Assembly: GCF_028462125.1 (NCBI RefSeq)
Contig: NZ_CP115468.1
Span: forward strand, 1,478,112 to 1,542,111
DNA: 64,000 bases
DNA from: Leptospira sp. GIMC2001
GTDB taxonomy: Bacteria; Spirochaetota; Leptospiria; Leptospirales; Leptospiraceae
Reading direction: 5' to 3'
Below are positions 16,612-25,603 of the stretch, piece after piece. A program made the position numbers and the translations under genes. Positions within the stretch are counted from its first letter, which is position 1. Every line of letters begins with the position of its first letter. The notes below the pieces were generated by a model. The model did not search any database. It was given only the letters and a program-made list of their open reading frames with translations, and had not been told where the DNA came from.

Positions 16612-17826
16612 TTAATCGTTGACAACAAATTTAATTTTATCATATTTCTCTAATATAATTGAATTAACGTTAGAAACAATCTCAATTTTGAATTGTTTCA
16701 TAAAAGGAAAGAATAGTAAAATTGATATTAGTAATGAAAATCTATTATTGATCGAATTTTTCGATGAAAATATACTTTGGTTTTCCAAATGTATTTTTCC
16801 TGATAAAAAAGGTATTTGGTTTATCTCTTCTTTAAATATTAAATTAACATCGCCAATATAAATTTTAAAAAAATATTCCTTAATAAACATTAAAATATTT
16901 TTCCTATCTATATATACATTGAATTGAAACTTTCGATGTTTTATACCATTGTTTAGAAAATAATTTTCTAAACGCTTTGAATAAAAAATATCATTCTCAT
17001 TTAGAGAAGGCCGAAAAGCATGTAAATTTGATAGAAAATTATTTTTAAGATTTCTAATAATTTCAAATGATTCTAAATTTTCTTCTATGAATTTTTTATT
17101 ATTTTCAAAAAGCTCTTCATTTAATTTTCTCCCTTCTTGTAAATTTAGCGGAATACTAAACGAATTATTTTTTTCTTTTAATTCAAATATATTTCCTTGA
17201 TAGAAAGCGAGAAGAAATTCATTAGCTTTGATACAATCTTCAATCGAAAATAAATTTACTGAATCAAAATTAACTGATAAGCTAAAATCTTTCGACTCAT
17301 AATACCAAATAATTTTTATTTTAAGAGGAAATAACTGCTTATTATTTTCAAAAATTAAATATTTGTCTAGCTTATTTAATTCAACAAATGAGAAACGAGG
17401 ATATAAATCAAAATATTGTTTCTTATCGATATTCAAAGAGAAGTATCGATCCCCAGGTAATTTAGCTTTTATTTCTAATCTATTTATTTCTAATTGTTTT
17501 GTTTCATTTTTAATATGATCTATGATAGTTACGGTTCGATTGCCTTCAAATACTAAAGGATCTTGAGTTTTAACAAATGAGGAAGTAAACGAGTTTAACC
17601 TTGACCGTTCGATATCGGATAATGTAAAACTTACCGAAGAATACTTATTCAAAAGAGGCTCTGATGGAACTTTAAGCTTTATGCCTCTTTTTCCATCAAA
17701 ATCCTTCACTGATTCATTATTTACTCTTTTCAGATAAAAATAATATGCACTAGTACATAGAAAAACTATCAATGCATAGATAAAATTACTGACTATATTA
17801 TTTATAATTGAAACTGAATCAAACAT
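16612..17826 (-). CDS. Membrane-anchored hypothetical protein, 404 aa
   Basis: One N-terminal membrane segment (residues about 14-32, FIYALIVFLCTSAYYFYL) is followed by a roughly 370-residue soluble domain rich in Phe, Lys and Asn. A second hydrophobic patch near residues 365-380 (FSLLISILLFFPF) may be buried or membrane-associated. No recognised motif. It ends 9 nt from site 11 and fills its cassette alone. Confidence 0.7.
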   Translation of the reverse strand: MFDSVSIINNIVSNFIYALIVFLCTSAYYFYLKRVNNESVKDFDGKRGIKLKVPSEPLLNKYSSVSFTLSDIERSRLNSFTSSFVKTQDPLVFEGNRTVTIIDHIKNETKQLEINRLEIKAKLPGDRYFSLNIDKKQYFDLYPRFSFVELNKLDKYLIFENNKQLFPLKIKIIWYYESKDFSLSVNFDSVNLFSIEDCIKANEFLLAFYQGNIFELKEKNNSFSIPLNLQEGRKLNEELFENNKKFIEENLESFEIIRNLKNNFLSNLHAFRPSLNENDIFYSKRLENYFLNNGIKHRKFQFNVYIDRKNILMFIKEYFFKIYIGDVNLIFKEEINQIPFLSGKIHLENQSIFSSKNSINNRFSLLISILLFFPFMKQFKIEIVSNVNSIILEKYDKIKFVVND

Positions 17827-17848
17827 TGTTGTTTTTCTTTAGCATGAC

Positions 17849-18002
17849 GAATAACGGTCTGACTATCCGACGTAAATCCTAGCTGAGCCTCAAAGAGGCG
17901 GTAGCGTTGGCACGAATTCTTGCCTTGCAAGAATCGTGACTAGGATTTATGTGTCGTAGACCAAGCCTGTATTTCAGGCGCAGCGGATAGTTGGTGTTAT
18001 TC
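17849..18002 (-). repeat. attC-like site 12, family C
   Basis: Closes an L-family cassette. L arms ACTATCCG/CGGATAGT, stem II TAAATCCTAG/CTAGGATTTA, arm 2 ATTCTTGC/GCAAGAAT, arm 3 GCCTGTATTTCAGGC, core GCT/AGC. Confidence 0.87.
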
Positions 18003-18723
18003 GCTGCCGCCGTCTTCGAGGCAGGGATGCCGATAACTTTCAAGATAAAGTCTAATAATCAGATTCTCTTTGAATATCAATTTAAATCTCAGATTACACA
18101 GACTGCCTAGGTGATATTTGAATTCTTTGGTCTTTCAACTTGGAACGTCCGTTTGGAAACTTAAATTGTGGAAAATAAGTGAAACTTTTTAAAAATTCAA
18201 ACCTTCTCGGAAATAAAATACATCCACTATTCAATGAACTTTGTTGGCGATCTTCGGATTTTTCTTTTTAAAAATTTACTTCGTGGTTAAATGTGATACC
18301 AAAATCTTCCTTTTCTTAACTTGCATTTTTCAAAACCAGCTTTCCTATTTCATTGAAGCAATGAATAACATGTAAAACGAATTCAAAAAGTCTTTCATTT
18401 TCTTTGAATCACTTTCGTATAAAATTACTTTTAGATACGTTTAACATCCAACTTCATCTTTATTTTTAATTTTAAATTACCAATTTCGAGGTCAAATTCA
18501 ATTTAAGTTAGAACATTCTCAATTAGTATTTTGAATGAAGATAAAATCTCTCTTTCGAATAGGTTTGGGACATTCTTTTTGTATTTTCTCCTTTTAAATT
18601 AATTCCTACTTTAGAAATTCGAACAGCACGACCATTTCCCTCGGAAATAGCTATCTATTCTTTTAAAATTTTTCTTTTTATTTTCAATAAGCGGACACGA
18701 TGTCCGCTCTTCTAGGCGGTTGC
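18003..18723 (-). other. Gene-less cassette, L family (copy 1)
   Basis: About 720 bp with no convincing gene. On plus it starts CTGCCGCCGTCTTCG with GGCA/TGCC hairpins and ends with the hairpin AGCGGACACGATGTCCGCT (18690-18708) and CTAGGCGGTTGC. The ends are complementary (CCGCC with GGCGG plus the R-box arms). It appears identical to 31038-31758. A decayed plus-strand frame resembling the ORF at 59876 is visible (NEFKKSFIFFES). Confidence 0.75.
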
Positions 18724-18877
18724 GAATAACGAATGAGCTTGCCGACGTTCCTCGTAGCTGAGTCTCGAAGAGACGTTAGCGTCGGCAGGCCTTCTTGCCT
18801 TTGCAAGAAGCGTGACGAAGAGGAATGTGTCGAAGACCGAGCCGGTATTCCGGCGATGCGGCAAGCGAAAGTTACGC
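18724..18877 (-). repeat. attC-like site 13, family B
   Basis: Site of the 368-aa cassette. Short arm 1 (GTCTCGAAGAGAC). The outer flank GTTACGCGCAGTAACAT matches 20024-20042 apart from position 11 and one further base. Confidence 0.87.
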
Positions 18878-18887
18878 GCAGTAACAT

Positions 18888-19994
18888 TTATACCAGCAAA
18901 TCAACTTTTTGAATATTGATAACTCTCAATTCAGAACCTGATCCTATTTGAGATGCTCTCTTTTTAAGCTCTCCACTAGTTTGTTCTAATTGCATATATA
19001 TTAATTCGGTCAAACTATCCTTATATCCTTGAGGAAGTGTGGCAGACGAATTAATTTTATCTAATGTTGCAATACAATCGGTAATTATTTTGAGATCGTT
19101 TTGAAGAGCTAACCTTTTTTCGTTAGATAATCTTTCTTTTTGTAAGTCGTTATTTACACGAATAGATTCTGCCTGTAGAAAATATTTAAAAACTTCTCCT
19201 GCTCCTTGTATTAATGCTGACCAAGGATTATGATGGGTAAGCTGTAATAAATTAAATGGAGTGTTTGATCCGCCTTTCTTTTTGATTAACTCCAAGCCAA
19301 GTATTATAATTTGTTTGCTTTTAGGAATAAATTCAGCTACTACAGGTCGGTGAAGTTTTTTAATTAATCTGTTGTAATCTGTTATAGCGCTTTTTTTCTT
19401 TTCATTTGAAAGCTGATTTGGGTTTTTTACTCTAAAAAAAGATTCTTTTTCGGAAAATTCGTTAATTATTTTTTTTACATAATCATTAGCTAAATTTTTT
19501 TGTTGACTAGTTGACTTTGAAAGTATTTTGTGTTTTAAAAATGAAGTAGATACATTTTTAAAATTTCCTTTTAATAAACTTTTGTAATTTTTCCAATACC
19601 ATTCTCGTCTGAAACCAAAAGTATTAACTCTAGATAGATCATATAATTTATTCAAAAGCTTGTATCCGAGTCTCAATCGAGTAATTTCTTCATTTGGAAA
19701 TAGTGAATAAGGAATTCCAATGTTTAGTAAGCTATATACTTTTGGATTTAAAATATTTATATTTTTTAAATTCTGATAAGAATGATCAAACTTAAAAGAT
19801 TCGCCGAGAATCATAATATTTTTTGGGTCAATTCCAGCCGATAAACGCATCTTCACAATGTTGATTACTTCAAGTTTATAATGATAAGAAATAAGCCTAG
19901 ATAGATAATTTGTAACTTCCCCGTCCCTTAAAATTTTTTTTGGAGGCGATTGCAAAGTTAAAGTAATGGTATCTGTTTTTTTAATTTTTTTCAT
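18888..19994 (-). CDS. Hypothetical protein, 368 aa
   Basis: A basic (Lys-rich), mainly helical soluble protein without signal or membrane segment. Features include FGFRREWYWKNYKSLLKGNF in the middle, a long charged linker, PFNLLQLTHHNPWSALIQGA near residue 245, and a predicted coiled-coil helix around 280-330. I do not recognise the family. It is alone in its cassette, so it needs no dedicated partner nearby. Confidence 0.65.
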   Translation of the reverse strand: MKKIKKTDTITLTLQSPPKKILRDGEVTNYLSRLISYHYKLEVINIVKMRLSAGIDPKNIMILGESFKFDHSYQNLKNINILNPKVYSLLNIGIPYSLFPNEEITRLRLGYKLLNKLYDLSRVNTFGFRREWYWKNYKSLLKGNFKNVSTSFLKHKILSKSTSQQKNLANDYVKKIINEFSEKESFFRVKNPNQLSNEKKKSAITDYNRLIKKLHRPVVAEFIPKSKQIIILGLELIKKKGGSNTPFNLLQLTHHNPWSALIQGAGEVFKYFLQAESIRVNNDLQKERLSNEKRLALQNDLKIITDCIATLDKINSSATLPQGYKDSLTELIYMQLEQTSGELKKRASQIGSGSELRVINIQKVDLLV

Positions 19995-20035
19995 GTTAAC
20001 CTTTAAATTATGTTTTTAGATATTTATGTTGTTGC

Positions 20036-20225
20036 GCGTAACGGTCAGACTATCCGACGTAAATCCTAGCTGAGTCCAGCACCATTTAGTGAGCTATGCG
20101 AATGTTTAAAATGGTGCTGGACGTTAGCGTTGGCACGAATTCTTGCCTTGCAAGAATCGTGACTAGGATTTATGTGTCGTAGACCAAGCCTGTATTTCAG
20201 GCGCAGCGGATAGTTGGTGTTATAC
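20036..20225 (-). repeat. attC-like site 14, family C with long arm 1
   Basis: The only C-family site belonging to a gene cassette rather than an L cassette. It carries the ccagcaccattt module (about 20073-20123). The stop codon of the adjacent gene lies inside its R box. Confidence 0.87.
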
Positions 20226-21053
20226 GTCGTAAGCAAGTATGTCAGTTTTATTTTCGTTATATAGTTTTTTTGCTTTCGACCAATTTATTTTGCAAACTGA
20301 TTTTGGATTAAATTTTGATTTGCATAGAGTTTCAATTAGAGCAGGATATGCCAGTTTATAAAGCTCCCAAGTGTAAATATATTTTTTTCTAATTTCTATA
20401 TTTCTTTGTTTTTTAATTTGATCAAAGATATCTTTAAAATGTTTAAATTCTGGATAAAGTAAATATTCTGCACTGGTAGATGATATCAATATTTCTGGTA
20501 ATGGATAGATTCCTTTATCATCAATGTAATTATTCTTCACTAATTTTTTTTCATAAGGGAAAAGTCTACAACAATTGTTGGTTAAATATATAAAATCATA
20601 CAGTCCTGGTATGTCAAAATATCTAAAAAAACGGTTGTAAATTCTTAGTTTTTTGTCTAAATACAGGCCTATTCCTTTAAGTTCCTTCTCATTTTTGTGG
20701 GTGTCAATTAGAGCATTGCCATAGTATGCATGAAAGTGCTCTAAATTTTCAAAGATAAATTCACCTTCGGTAATAATAGCTCGAAAATATATATTTTCAC
20801 CAATAAATTTATTAAAGATATTCTGTGTTAACTCAATTAAATACATTAGTTCAATTTTTTTTTTATCATTCTTTAAATCATCATATATATTAAATGCGAG
20901 AAGTGTATCCGAAAATACAATTGTTCTAAAGTTTCTATCCTTGTGGATAAAAGCAGAATCTAAAATTTTATACAATCTCTTGATTTTACTTTTGTTTTTT
21001 ATCATATCCTTAAAGCCAAGGATATCCATATAGAGAAATAGTGTATTTTTCAT
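20220..21053 (-). CDS. Hypothetical protein with cyclase-like DILGF motif
   Basis: A 277-residue soluble protein. The N-terminus FLYMDILGFKDMI and the later TIVFSDTLLAF place two acidic residues as in class III nucleotidyl cyclase-like folds, where Asp in a DxxGF strand and Asp in a following SD hairpin bind metal. Proteins with this DILGFK...FSD pattern are usually annotated hypothetical. A role as second-messenger synthase in defence is possible but unproven, and no effector gene is in the cassette. The stop codon is formed by the R box of site 14. Confidence 0.6.
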   Translation of the reverse strand: MKNTLFLYMDILGFKDMIKNKSKIKRLYKILDSAFIHKDRNFRTIVFSDTLLAFNIYDDLKNDKKKIELMYLIELTQNIFNKFIGENIYFRAIITEGEFIFENLEHFHAYYGNALIDTHKNEKELKGIGLYLDKKLRIYNRFFRYFDIPGLYDFIYLTNNCCRLFPYEKKLVKNNYIDDKGIYPLPEILISSTSAEYLLYPEFKHFKDIFDQIKKQRNIEIRKKYIYTWELYKLAYPALIETLCKSKFNPKSVCKINWSKAKKLYNENKTDILAYDV

Positions 21054-21065
21054 TTTGCTTATGTC

Positions 21066-21221
21066 GTATAACGAATGAGCTTGCCGACGTTCCTCGTAGC
21101 TGAGCCTCCAAAGGAGGCGTTAGCGTCGGAACGACTTCTTGCCTTTGCAAGAAGCGTGACGAAGAGGAATGTGTCGAAGACCGAGCCGGTATTCCGGCGA
21201 TGCGGCAAGCGAAAGTTAAGC
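21066..21221 (-). repeat. attC-like site 15, family B (duplicated cassette, copy 1)
   Basis: Site of the nucleotidyltransferase cassette. The interior appears base-for-base equal to site 41 (47706-47861), while the 5 bases left of TAAC differ, marking the unit boundary at AA|C. Confidence 0.9.
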
Positions 21222-21779
21222 GTTGTTCCGAAATATTTTGAGAGCTTTTTCAAATTCAAGATAACCTTCTATTCCGGCTCCTGGTTCATTTAAACACCAT
21301 TCTTTTACTTTATCAAAGTATATCCTTTGATTGCTTGCGACTAACACTGCTTGATCTAGACAATCCCGAGATTTAAAATAGAAAAAAGATGCTAAACGAT
21401 CTTTAACACAATCGGTTGGAGAGAGTATCCTTAATATTTTTCCATCAACTTCTATTTCATCTGGTTTTATTCTATAATCATCACCAATCGAAACTGGCGA
21501 AGAAACAAATTCAACAAATAGATGAGCGCACATTGGATGGCGATAATGCCTTCCAAATTTTTTAAAATTTAATGCTTCCATCGTTTCTCTTATTTCTTTG
21601 CCGCGAGATATCAATGGTTCAACCATATCTAAATCACCAGATCTGTATGCGCCTTTAGAATAAATAGAAACTACGGAACCTCCAACTAATACGGAACTTA
21701 TTCCTTTATTAGCAAGATGCCAACCAACAAATTTCCAAAGATCTTCTTCCGTTACTTTTTCCCAGTTAGGTTCTTCCAT
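21216..21779 (-). CDS. MNT-type nucleotidyltransferase (copy 1)
   Basis: From ATG 21779 the protein is 187 residues; an upstream ATG at 21839 would add 20. The pol-beta-type active site is visible: VLVGGSVVSIYSKGAYRSGD, with GG and the D-x-D of GDLDMV. Later SPTDCVKDRLASFFYF is typical of small NTases annotated near AbiE or MNT-HEPN modules. It is encoded directly after, and overlapping, a winged-helix protein, so the pair probably forms a toxin-antitoxin or defence unit in which one protein modifies a partner or tRNA. The stop codon lies in the R box of site 15. It appears identical to 47856-48419. Confidence 0.8.
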   Translation of the reverse strand: MEEPNWEKVTEEDLWKFVGWHLANKGISSVLVGGSVVSIYSKGAYRSGDLDMVEPLISRGKEIRETMEALNFKKFGRHYRHPMCAHLFVEFVSSPVSIGDDYRIKPDEIEVDGKILRILSPTDCVKDRLASFFYFKSRDCLDQAVLVASNQRIYFDKVKEWCLNEPGAGIEGYLEFEKALKIFRNNA

Positions 21780-22137
21780 AAACTGGCTTTCCTTTGTCCC
21801 TTGGGCGTCGCCTTGAAGAGAACAGAATTTCTTTATCATTTATTGAAAGTGAATTATAATAAACCTCTAAAATTAACTTGAGACCTTTAACGAAAGGCGA
21901 TTTGGGATTAAACGAATAGACTCGAGACTTTCCTATATTCTTTGAAACTAGTACCCCAGCTTTTTCAAATCTTTCTAATTGATTTTTAATAGGTGTAAGT
22001 GCTACACCATAATCTTTAGCAATGGCGGAGGCATGTAATTCATTGTAATGGAAAAGATGAATGAGAACTTTCGAAGCTGTCTTATTTCCAAATATTCCAT
22101 CCAAAACCATCACAATACTACTGTGTTTTTTACTCAA
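21766..22137 (-). CDS. Winged-helix regulator partner of NTase (copy 1)
   Basis: A 123-residue protein with a TTG start at 22137; ATG 22110 is an alternative. Residues about 18-70 form a winged helix: KVLIHLFHYNELHASAIAKD, then LTPIKNQLERFEKAGVLVSK and a wing ending SRVYSFNPKSPF. It is probably both transcriptional repressor and antitoxin. A perfect 14-bp inverted repeat lies 10 bp upstream. The stop overlaps the NTase start by 14 nt. Confidence 0.8.
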   Translation of the reverse strand: MSKKHSSIVMVLDGIFGNKTASKVLIHLFHYNELHASAIAKDYGVALTPIKNQLERFEKAGVLVSKNIGKSRVYSFNPKSPFVKGLKLILEVYYNSLSINDKEILFSSRRRPRDKGKPVYGRT

Positions 22138-22146
22138 ATTTAATCA

Positions 22147-22180
22147 ACTATATTTTAGTTCATATAAACTAAAATATAGT
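22147..22180 (-). promoter_or_regulatory. 14-bp inverted repeat operator (copy 1)
   Basis: Perfect arms ACTATATTTTAGTT and AACTAAAATATAGT around CATATA, just upstream of the winged-helix gene. The size and position fit a dimeric repressor site overlapping the promoter. Confidence 0.75.
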
Positions 22181-22195
22181 CACATTCGGAATTAC

Positions 22196-22385
22196 GCTTA
22201 ACGGTCTGACTATCCGACGTAAATCCTAGCTGAGTCCAGCACCATTTAGTGAGCTATGCGAATGTTTAAAATGGTGCTGGACGTTAACGTTGGCACGCAT
22301 TCTTGCCTTGCAAGAATCGTGACTAGGATTTATGTGTCGCAGACCAAGCCTGTATTTCAGGCGCAGCGGATAGTTGGTGTTATTC
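22196..22385 (-). repeat. attC-like site 16, family C with long arm 1
   Basis: Closes an L cassette. Arm 1 holds the ccagcaccattt module (about 22233-22283). The core reads GCT with AAC (GTTAACG), so one pair is lost relative to GCT/AGC. Confidence 0.86.
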
Positions 22386-23125
22386 GCTGCCGCCGTCTTC
22401 GAGGCAGGGATGCCGATATCTTTCGAGGTAAGCCTTCATAATCTAATTCTAATTGTAAAACAAATTAAATCTTAGATTACACGTTCTACCTAAGTGAAAT
22501 TTGAATTCTTTGGTCTTTCACCCTGGAACGTCCGTTTAGAAGTATTTATTTCATAAAACTTGTGAGACTTGTTAAAAATTAAAACATTCGCAGAAATAAT
22601 AAACATCCAATAATCAAAGGACTTCGTAATCAATCTTCGAATTCTTTTTTTCAACTATTTTAATACTTTTTCAAAATTTACTTCGTATTTAAGCATGATT
22701 CATTAAATTGACTTCTTTAATTTCCTTTGTCCTTAGAAAACGTTCCTATTTCTTAGAAGCAATGAATAACATTTAAAACGAATTCAAATAGTCTTTCATT
22801 ATTTTTTAATCATTTTCGCTCAACATTATTTTTTGATACGTAGAACATACATCTTCATCTTTATTTTTCAATTTAAACTGTCAATTTCGAGGTCAAATCG
22901 AATCTTATTGTGAACATTTTCAGTTAATTGATTCAATGAATATTCAATTTTTCTTTCAATTTGAATTTGGAATTTCTAATTGAATTTTTTTCTTTTTAAT
23001 TTTCCTCCAGTTTAGAAATTCAAACTTTATCTTTAGTTTTCTCGGCGAAAGTATTCTTCTCTTTTTTAAATTTTTCTTTTTATTTTCAATAAGCGGACAC
23101 GATGTCCGCTCTTCTAGGCGGTTGC
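22386..23125 (-). other. Gene-less cassette, L family (copy 2)
   Basis: About 740 bp related to copies 1, 5, 11 and 12 but diverged in the middle. Same left end (CTGCCGCCGTCTTCG) and right hairpin AGCGGACACGATGTCCGCT (23092-23110). No intact gene on either strand. Confidence 0.75.
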
Positions 23126-23309
23126 GAATAACGGGGAGCGTTGCTGCCGTTCGGGATAGCCGAGTCTCCAAGGGAGACGTTGGCGTTGGCACGAGATTGC
23201 TTCGAGACAAAGTCGAGAAAAGCAATCGAAGTGACACCCGAATGGGTCTGAAGCTCCGCTTCACTCAAGACAAAGGAGCGAAGACGTTTCCAGTAACGCG
23301 GAGTTATCT
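23126..23309 (-). repeat. attC-like site 17, family A (duplicated cassette, copy 1)
   Basis: Site of the SH3b cassette, apparently identical to site 55 (61260-61443). Arm 1 reads GTCTCCAAGGGAGAC. The outer flank GTTATCTGCTGTTGGTG matches 24156-24173. Confidence 0.9.
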
Positions 23310-23336
23310 GCTGTTGGTGATGTCTAAGTTGATTTT

Positions 23337-24137
23337 TTATCTTTTACAAAAATAGCCAATTTGATCACAAATGTCTGAATTTTCATATTTTTCTGAGCAT
23401 TTTTTTTTGGATGGATCGTAATCTATGCAATTCTTAGAAGTAAATATACATTTTTTAATATCAACATTGTAAGTCGTAGATTCAAGATATTTAACTTGAT
23501 CGTTTGTGATAAATCCTTTTATGCTTTCTTTCCAAATAAGATTAAGATTGCTTATTTTTTTTTCTTTTGTTTTTATTTTTTCAGTAATATTTGATGTTTC
23601 ATCCGCATATGATATGTTTTGTAATTCCTGTTCTACTACATTAATTAAAATTGAATCATTTTCTATTTGATAATTTCCAAGAAATATTCTTTTTTTTCCA
23701 AAATCAAAATCGATAAATTCGTCAGTGAAATATGCTGTATTGTTATACAATTCTATCGTTTTATAAATTTCAAGACCATATAAATTGCATCGGTTGTAAG
23801 AATAAGATGATTTCAATATCATTTTTTTTCTTGCTAAATCCGTTTCATTTTTTTGTAAAAAGGAGTCGAGAACGAATCCGTTTGCCTCTTTTACGAAATG
23901 CCACGAATTTAATTTATTTTCATAAGTTTCCATTATATTTGTATTAGAAGTATTAATTTTAGAACCGAATGGAATCTGATTGATAATTTTTGAACTTAGT
24001 GAAGGTTTTGTTCTTATATTTAAAATATCGGCGTTAGTAAAATGGACTTCAAAGTTATCATAGATCTTATTTACCGATTTATCCAGAAATATGCATGTTA
24101 TTATTAGTAAAAAGATTAAGGTTGAGATTTTTTTCAT
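23337..24137 (-). CDS. Secreted SH3b-domain protein (copy 1)
   Basis: 266 residues. An N-terminal hydrophobic signal (residues 5-20, LIFLLIITCIFLDKS) leads into a bacterial SH3 domain at about 30-95: TNADILNIRTKPSLSSKIIN, then IPFGSKI. The rest is beta-rich with a Cys-rich C-terminus (KKCIFTSKNCIDYD, CSEKYENSDICDQIGYFC) that could form disulphides. It is probably periplasmic or outer-surface and may bind cell-wall peptides. Two other SH3b proteins are cassette-borne (39854-40843 and 57321-58121). It appears identical to 61471-62271. Confidence 0.8.
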   Translation of the reverse strand: MKKISTLIFLLIITCIFLDKSVNKIYDNFEVHFTNADILNIRTKPSLSSKIINQIPFGSKINTSNTNIMETYENKLNSWHFVKEANGFVLDSFLQKNETDLARKKMILKSSYSYNRCNLYGLEIYKTIELYNNTAYFTDEFIDFDFGKKRIFLGNYQIENDSILINVVEQELQNISYADETSNITEKIKTKEKKISNLNLIWKESIKGFITNDQVKYLESTTYNVDIKKCIFTSKNCIDYDPSKKKCSEKYENSDICDQIGYFCKR

Positions 24138-24166
24138 GTTGATTTTATTTTTTCTTCACCAATTGC

Positions 24167-24348
24167 AGATAACGAGGAGCGTTGCTGCCGTTCGGGATAG
24201 CCGAGTCTCCAAAGGAGACGTTGGCGTTGGCACGAGATTGCGGTGAGCAAAGCGAAAAAAGCAATCGTAGTGACACCCGAATGGGTCTGAAGCTCCTCTT
24301 CATTCAAGACAAAGGAGCGAAGACGTTTCCAGTAACGCGGAGTTATGC
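24167..24348 (-). repeat. attC-like site 18, family A
   Basis: Site of the three-gene cassette 24374-25357. Core GCC/GGC. The outer flank GTTATGCGTCGTATTTTTA matches 25422-25441 over 19 bp except position 11. Confidence 0.88.
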
Positions 24349-24373
24349 GTCGTATTTTTAGTAACCTCAAATT

Positions 24374-24700
24374 TTATTTATATTTTACCTTAAGTTCCAT
24401 ATTTCCGCCATTACCTAAATTTAAGGTGATAGGCATATCAGGAAGTTCACTTTTTATTTTGATTCCAGCATCATGGGATACTTTGATTTCCATCTCCTGG
24501 ACGCCGTTTTCTTTTCCTGCTTTTATTAATTTAATAGCAAGTTCAGCTTGTTTTGCTGTTTCATCAGATGGTGAAAAAACTTTCTTCAATAAAAGGTAAG
24601 ATAATCCTAATAAAGGATTTAATACTACGGAGGCAAGGGATCCCAAAAATTTGATTGCTTCTTTTTTTCCTTTATCTGTTGTAAGATCATAAGTATTCAT
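24374..24700 (-). CDS. Hypothetical protein, 108 aa
   Basis: A hydrophobic N-terminal half (AIKFLGSLASVVLNPLLGLS) is followed by a charged helix (SDETAKQAELAIKLIKAGKE) and a beta C-terminus (EMEIKVSHDAG, MELKVKYK). This resembles small proteins with an amphipathic anchor. It is the last gene of the cassette. Function unknown. Confidence 0.65.
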   Translation of the reverse strand: MNTYDLTTDKGKKEAIKFLGSLASVVLNPLLGLSYLLLKKVFSPSDETAKQAELAIKLIKAGKENGVQEMEIKVSHDAGIKIKSELPDMPITLNLGNGGNMELKVKYK

Positions 24701-24793
24701 AAATTTACCAATCTAGACTTTTTTTTGTTTTGAAAAGAATCTTTTTGCTTATTCCGAGGAAGTAATTAACCATACGTCTAATTAGTGAAATTC

Positions 24794-25021
24794 TTACTCT
24801 TCTTCCTCATCATTATATTCTGCAAAAAAATTGGTAGCTTCTTGAAATAATCGTTTTGTATCAATTCTGGATAGTTCAAGTTTATTTGCGAATTCCATTA
24901 GAAATTGATCCTCCTCTTCTCTTAGCTTGTTATCACAAAATACTACTAAACTTGCCTGGAAATTGAAATTTTCCTCATCTTCAAGTTCATCGGCCAATCG
25001 ACAAATATCTTTTAGAATCAT
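24794..25021 (-). CDS. Small acidic protein, 75 aa
   Basis: A strongly acidic helical protein (ICRLADELEDEENFNFQASL, C-terminal EYNDEEEE). The pattern CDNKLREEEDQFLMEFANKL is mildly TerB-like, a metal-binding helical family, but too short to be sure. No strong ribosome site. It lies between a decayed ORF and the 108-aa gene in one cassette. Confidence 0.5.
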   Translation of the reverse strand: MILKDICRLADELEDEENFNFQASLVVFCDNKLREEEDQFLMEFANKLELSRIDTKRLFQEATNFFAEYNDEEEE

Positions 25022-25060
25022 AAGTTAATGAATAGTATCTAGCATCAACTTTTTCATTTA

Positions 25061-25357
25061 CTACTTTTTGAGACCGATAGTATCTAAAATCTCTGGTTTT
25101 ATGTAGAAATCTTCTTCGCCGGCTTGAATGAACCATTCATCGGCCAATAGACCTAAGAACTCTTCCTTCTCTTCAGATATTTCGTTAACAGCTTAAGCTG
25201 TATGACCCCAAACGGATGCCAATGCAATGAAATATCGTAAAAATCCCTCTGCATTGAATTATTCATCTTTTTCTAACCATTCAAAAAATTAATCTAATCC
25301 TTGTTTTGCTAATTCAATTATAACATCTGCGGTTTCTTTAGTATTTTTTTCTACCAT
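25061..25357 (-). pseudogene. 98-codon ORF with three in-frame TAA codons
   Basis: From ATG 25357, after AAGGAG, the frame gives MVEKNTKETADVIIELAKQG LD, TAA, FFEWLEKDE, TAA, FNAEGFLRYFIALASVWGHT A, TAA, AVNEISEEKEEFLG... to TAG at 25061. The protein-like composition and the absence of any frameshift show it is one gene. All three TAA sit where CAA (Gln) would be plausible, so three C-to-T changes explain it. It resembles immunity-type small helical proteins, but the family is not recognised. Confidence 0.65.
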
Positions 25358-25434
25358 CTGCTCGGTCTTTCTCCTTGATTTTAATATTTTAACTTATAGG
25401 TGGGACAAATTTTAAATGCATTTAAAAATATGAC

Positions 25435-25603
25435 GCATAACGGTATGACTATCCGACGTAGATCCTAGGTGAGCCTCCAAAGGAGGCGTTACCGTTGGCA
25501 CGTATTCTTGCCTTTGCAAGAATCGTGACTAGGATCTATGTGTCGAAGACCAAGCACTGGGTTCCTCAAGAACTCAGTGCGCAGCGGATGGTCGTTGTTA
25601 TCT
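25435..25603 (-). repeat. attC-like site 19, family C variant
   Basis: Closes L copy 3. Core GGT/ACC, and arm 3 is GCACTGGGTTCCTC..GAACTCAGTGC in place of GCCTG/CAGGC. It is close to site 40, which shares both changes. Confidence 0.86.

Noticed and set aside
25061..25357. Genetic code with TAA reassigned in this organism
   Set aside because: TAA is the terminator of many other genes in the window, so host-wide reassignment is excluded; only foreign origin or mutation remains possible.
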